Origin: Stenotrophomonas sp.
GTDB lineage: Bacteria; Pseudomonadota; Gammaproteobacteria; Xanthomonadales; Xanthomonadaceae
Direction: 5' to 3'
DNA: 7,134 nucleotides
Assembly (NCBI GenBank): GCA_003525885.1
Contig: DQIG01000192.1
Location: forward strand, 1 to 7,134
Both the position numbers and the translations under genes were made by a program. A model generated the notes under the pieces. The model was not told the origin of the DNA, made no database searches, and worked only from the letters and a program-made list of their open reading frames with translations. The first letter of the stretch is position 1. Each line of letters opens with the position of its first letter. This document shows positions 7,077-7,134 of this stretch, piece by piece.

Positions 7077-7105
7077 TCAGGGGCGGCTATTCGCGCCGCC
7101 CCTGA
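7077..7105 (-). repeat. Strong GC-rich hairpin (11-bp stem, 7-nt loop), possible terminator of an upstream gene
   Basis: TCAGGGGCGGC (7077-7087) and GCCGCCCCTGA (7095-7105) are perfect inverted copies around a 7-nt loop. This would be a very stable stem in RNA of either strand. Neither strand has a proper T-run after it (minus strand TTGATCG, plus strand CAAATG), so a classical Rho-independent terminator is only possible. A minus-strand frame entering from the window edge reaches TGA at 7114-7112, just before the stem, consistent with the end of an upstream co-directional gene, but too little is visible to call one. The stem directly abuts the FNR box with no gap. Confidence 0.8.
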
Positions 7106-7115
7106 CAAATGTCAA
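7102..7115. promoter_or_regulatory. Second FNR/CRP-family-like near-palindrome
   Basis: On the plus strand CTGAC-AAAT-GTCAA matches the TTGAC-N4-GTCAA type site of the FNR/DNR/FixK-like family at nine of ten half-site positions. Its centre is 39 bp from that of the perfect FNR box, which places it near -80.5 relative to the predicted start. On the minus strand it also contains a perfect TTGACA (7115-7110), but no good -10 is found 16-18 nt further on. It overlaps one arm of the hairpin. Confidence 0.35.
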
Positions 7116-7134
7116 ACCGTGGGTGCGGAAGAGC

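Noticed and set aside
7112..7134. Possible 3' end of an upstream minus-strand gene ending in TGA at 7114-7112
   Set aside because: Only seven codons are visible, another minus-strand frame is also open to the edge, and no family can be recognised, so no gene is called.

Overview
The window holds most of a respiratory (dissimilatory, membrane-bound) nitrate reductase operon, read entirely on the minus strand in the order narK, narG, narH, narJ. The narJ 3' part, and presumably narI after it, lie beyond position 1. The DNA is GC-rich, with most codons ending in G or C. NarG, NarH and NarK are all close to the E. coli NarGHI/NarK type and carry the same cofactor ligands. A single narK directly ahead of narGHJ, with an FNR/Anr-type promoter, suggests a gammaproteobacterium of the Xanthomonadales, most likely Stenotrophomonas or a relative. 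The genus is an inference from composition and recalled similarity, not from a search.

Layout from the promoter downstream (right to left). 7134-6968 is a regulatory region with a perfect FNR/Anr palindrome (7063-7076), an 11-bp-stem inverted repeat directly abutting it (7077-7105), a second FNR-like near-palindrome (7102-7115), and a -10-like element (7035-7040) exactly where a class II FNR promoter would need it. narK (6967-5549) encodes a nitrate/nitrite transporter. A 72-nt gap follows that contains no terminator but holds a 23-codon open frame (5544-5473), which starts 4 nt after the narK stop and overlaps the narG start as ATGA. narG (5476-1682) encodes the molybdenum catalytic subunit, narH (1682-138) the four-cluster iron-sulfur subunit, and narJ (138 to beyond 1) the assembly chaperone.

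How the genes work together: under oxygen limitation an FNR/Anr-type regulator would switch on narK. NarK imports nitrate and exports nitrite. NarGH reduces nitrate on the cytoplasmic side, with electrons passed from quinol through NarI (outside the window), and NarJ matures NarG. Both narG/narH and narH/narJ are joined by one-base TGATG overlaps carrying an identical 19-bp sequence with a very strong Shine-Dalgarno, so the subunits look translationally coupled.

The operon is a well-known system and I found no evidence of a wholly new one. The parts most worth a second look are the small bridging frame between narK and narG, the duplicated coupling junction, and the dense promoter architecture.
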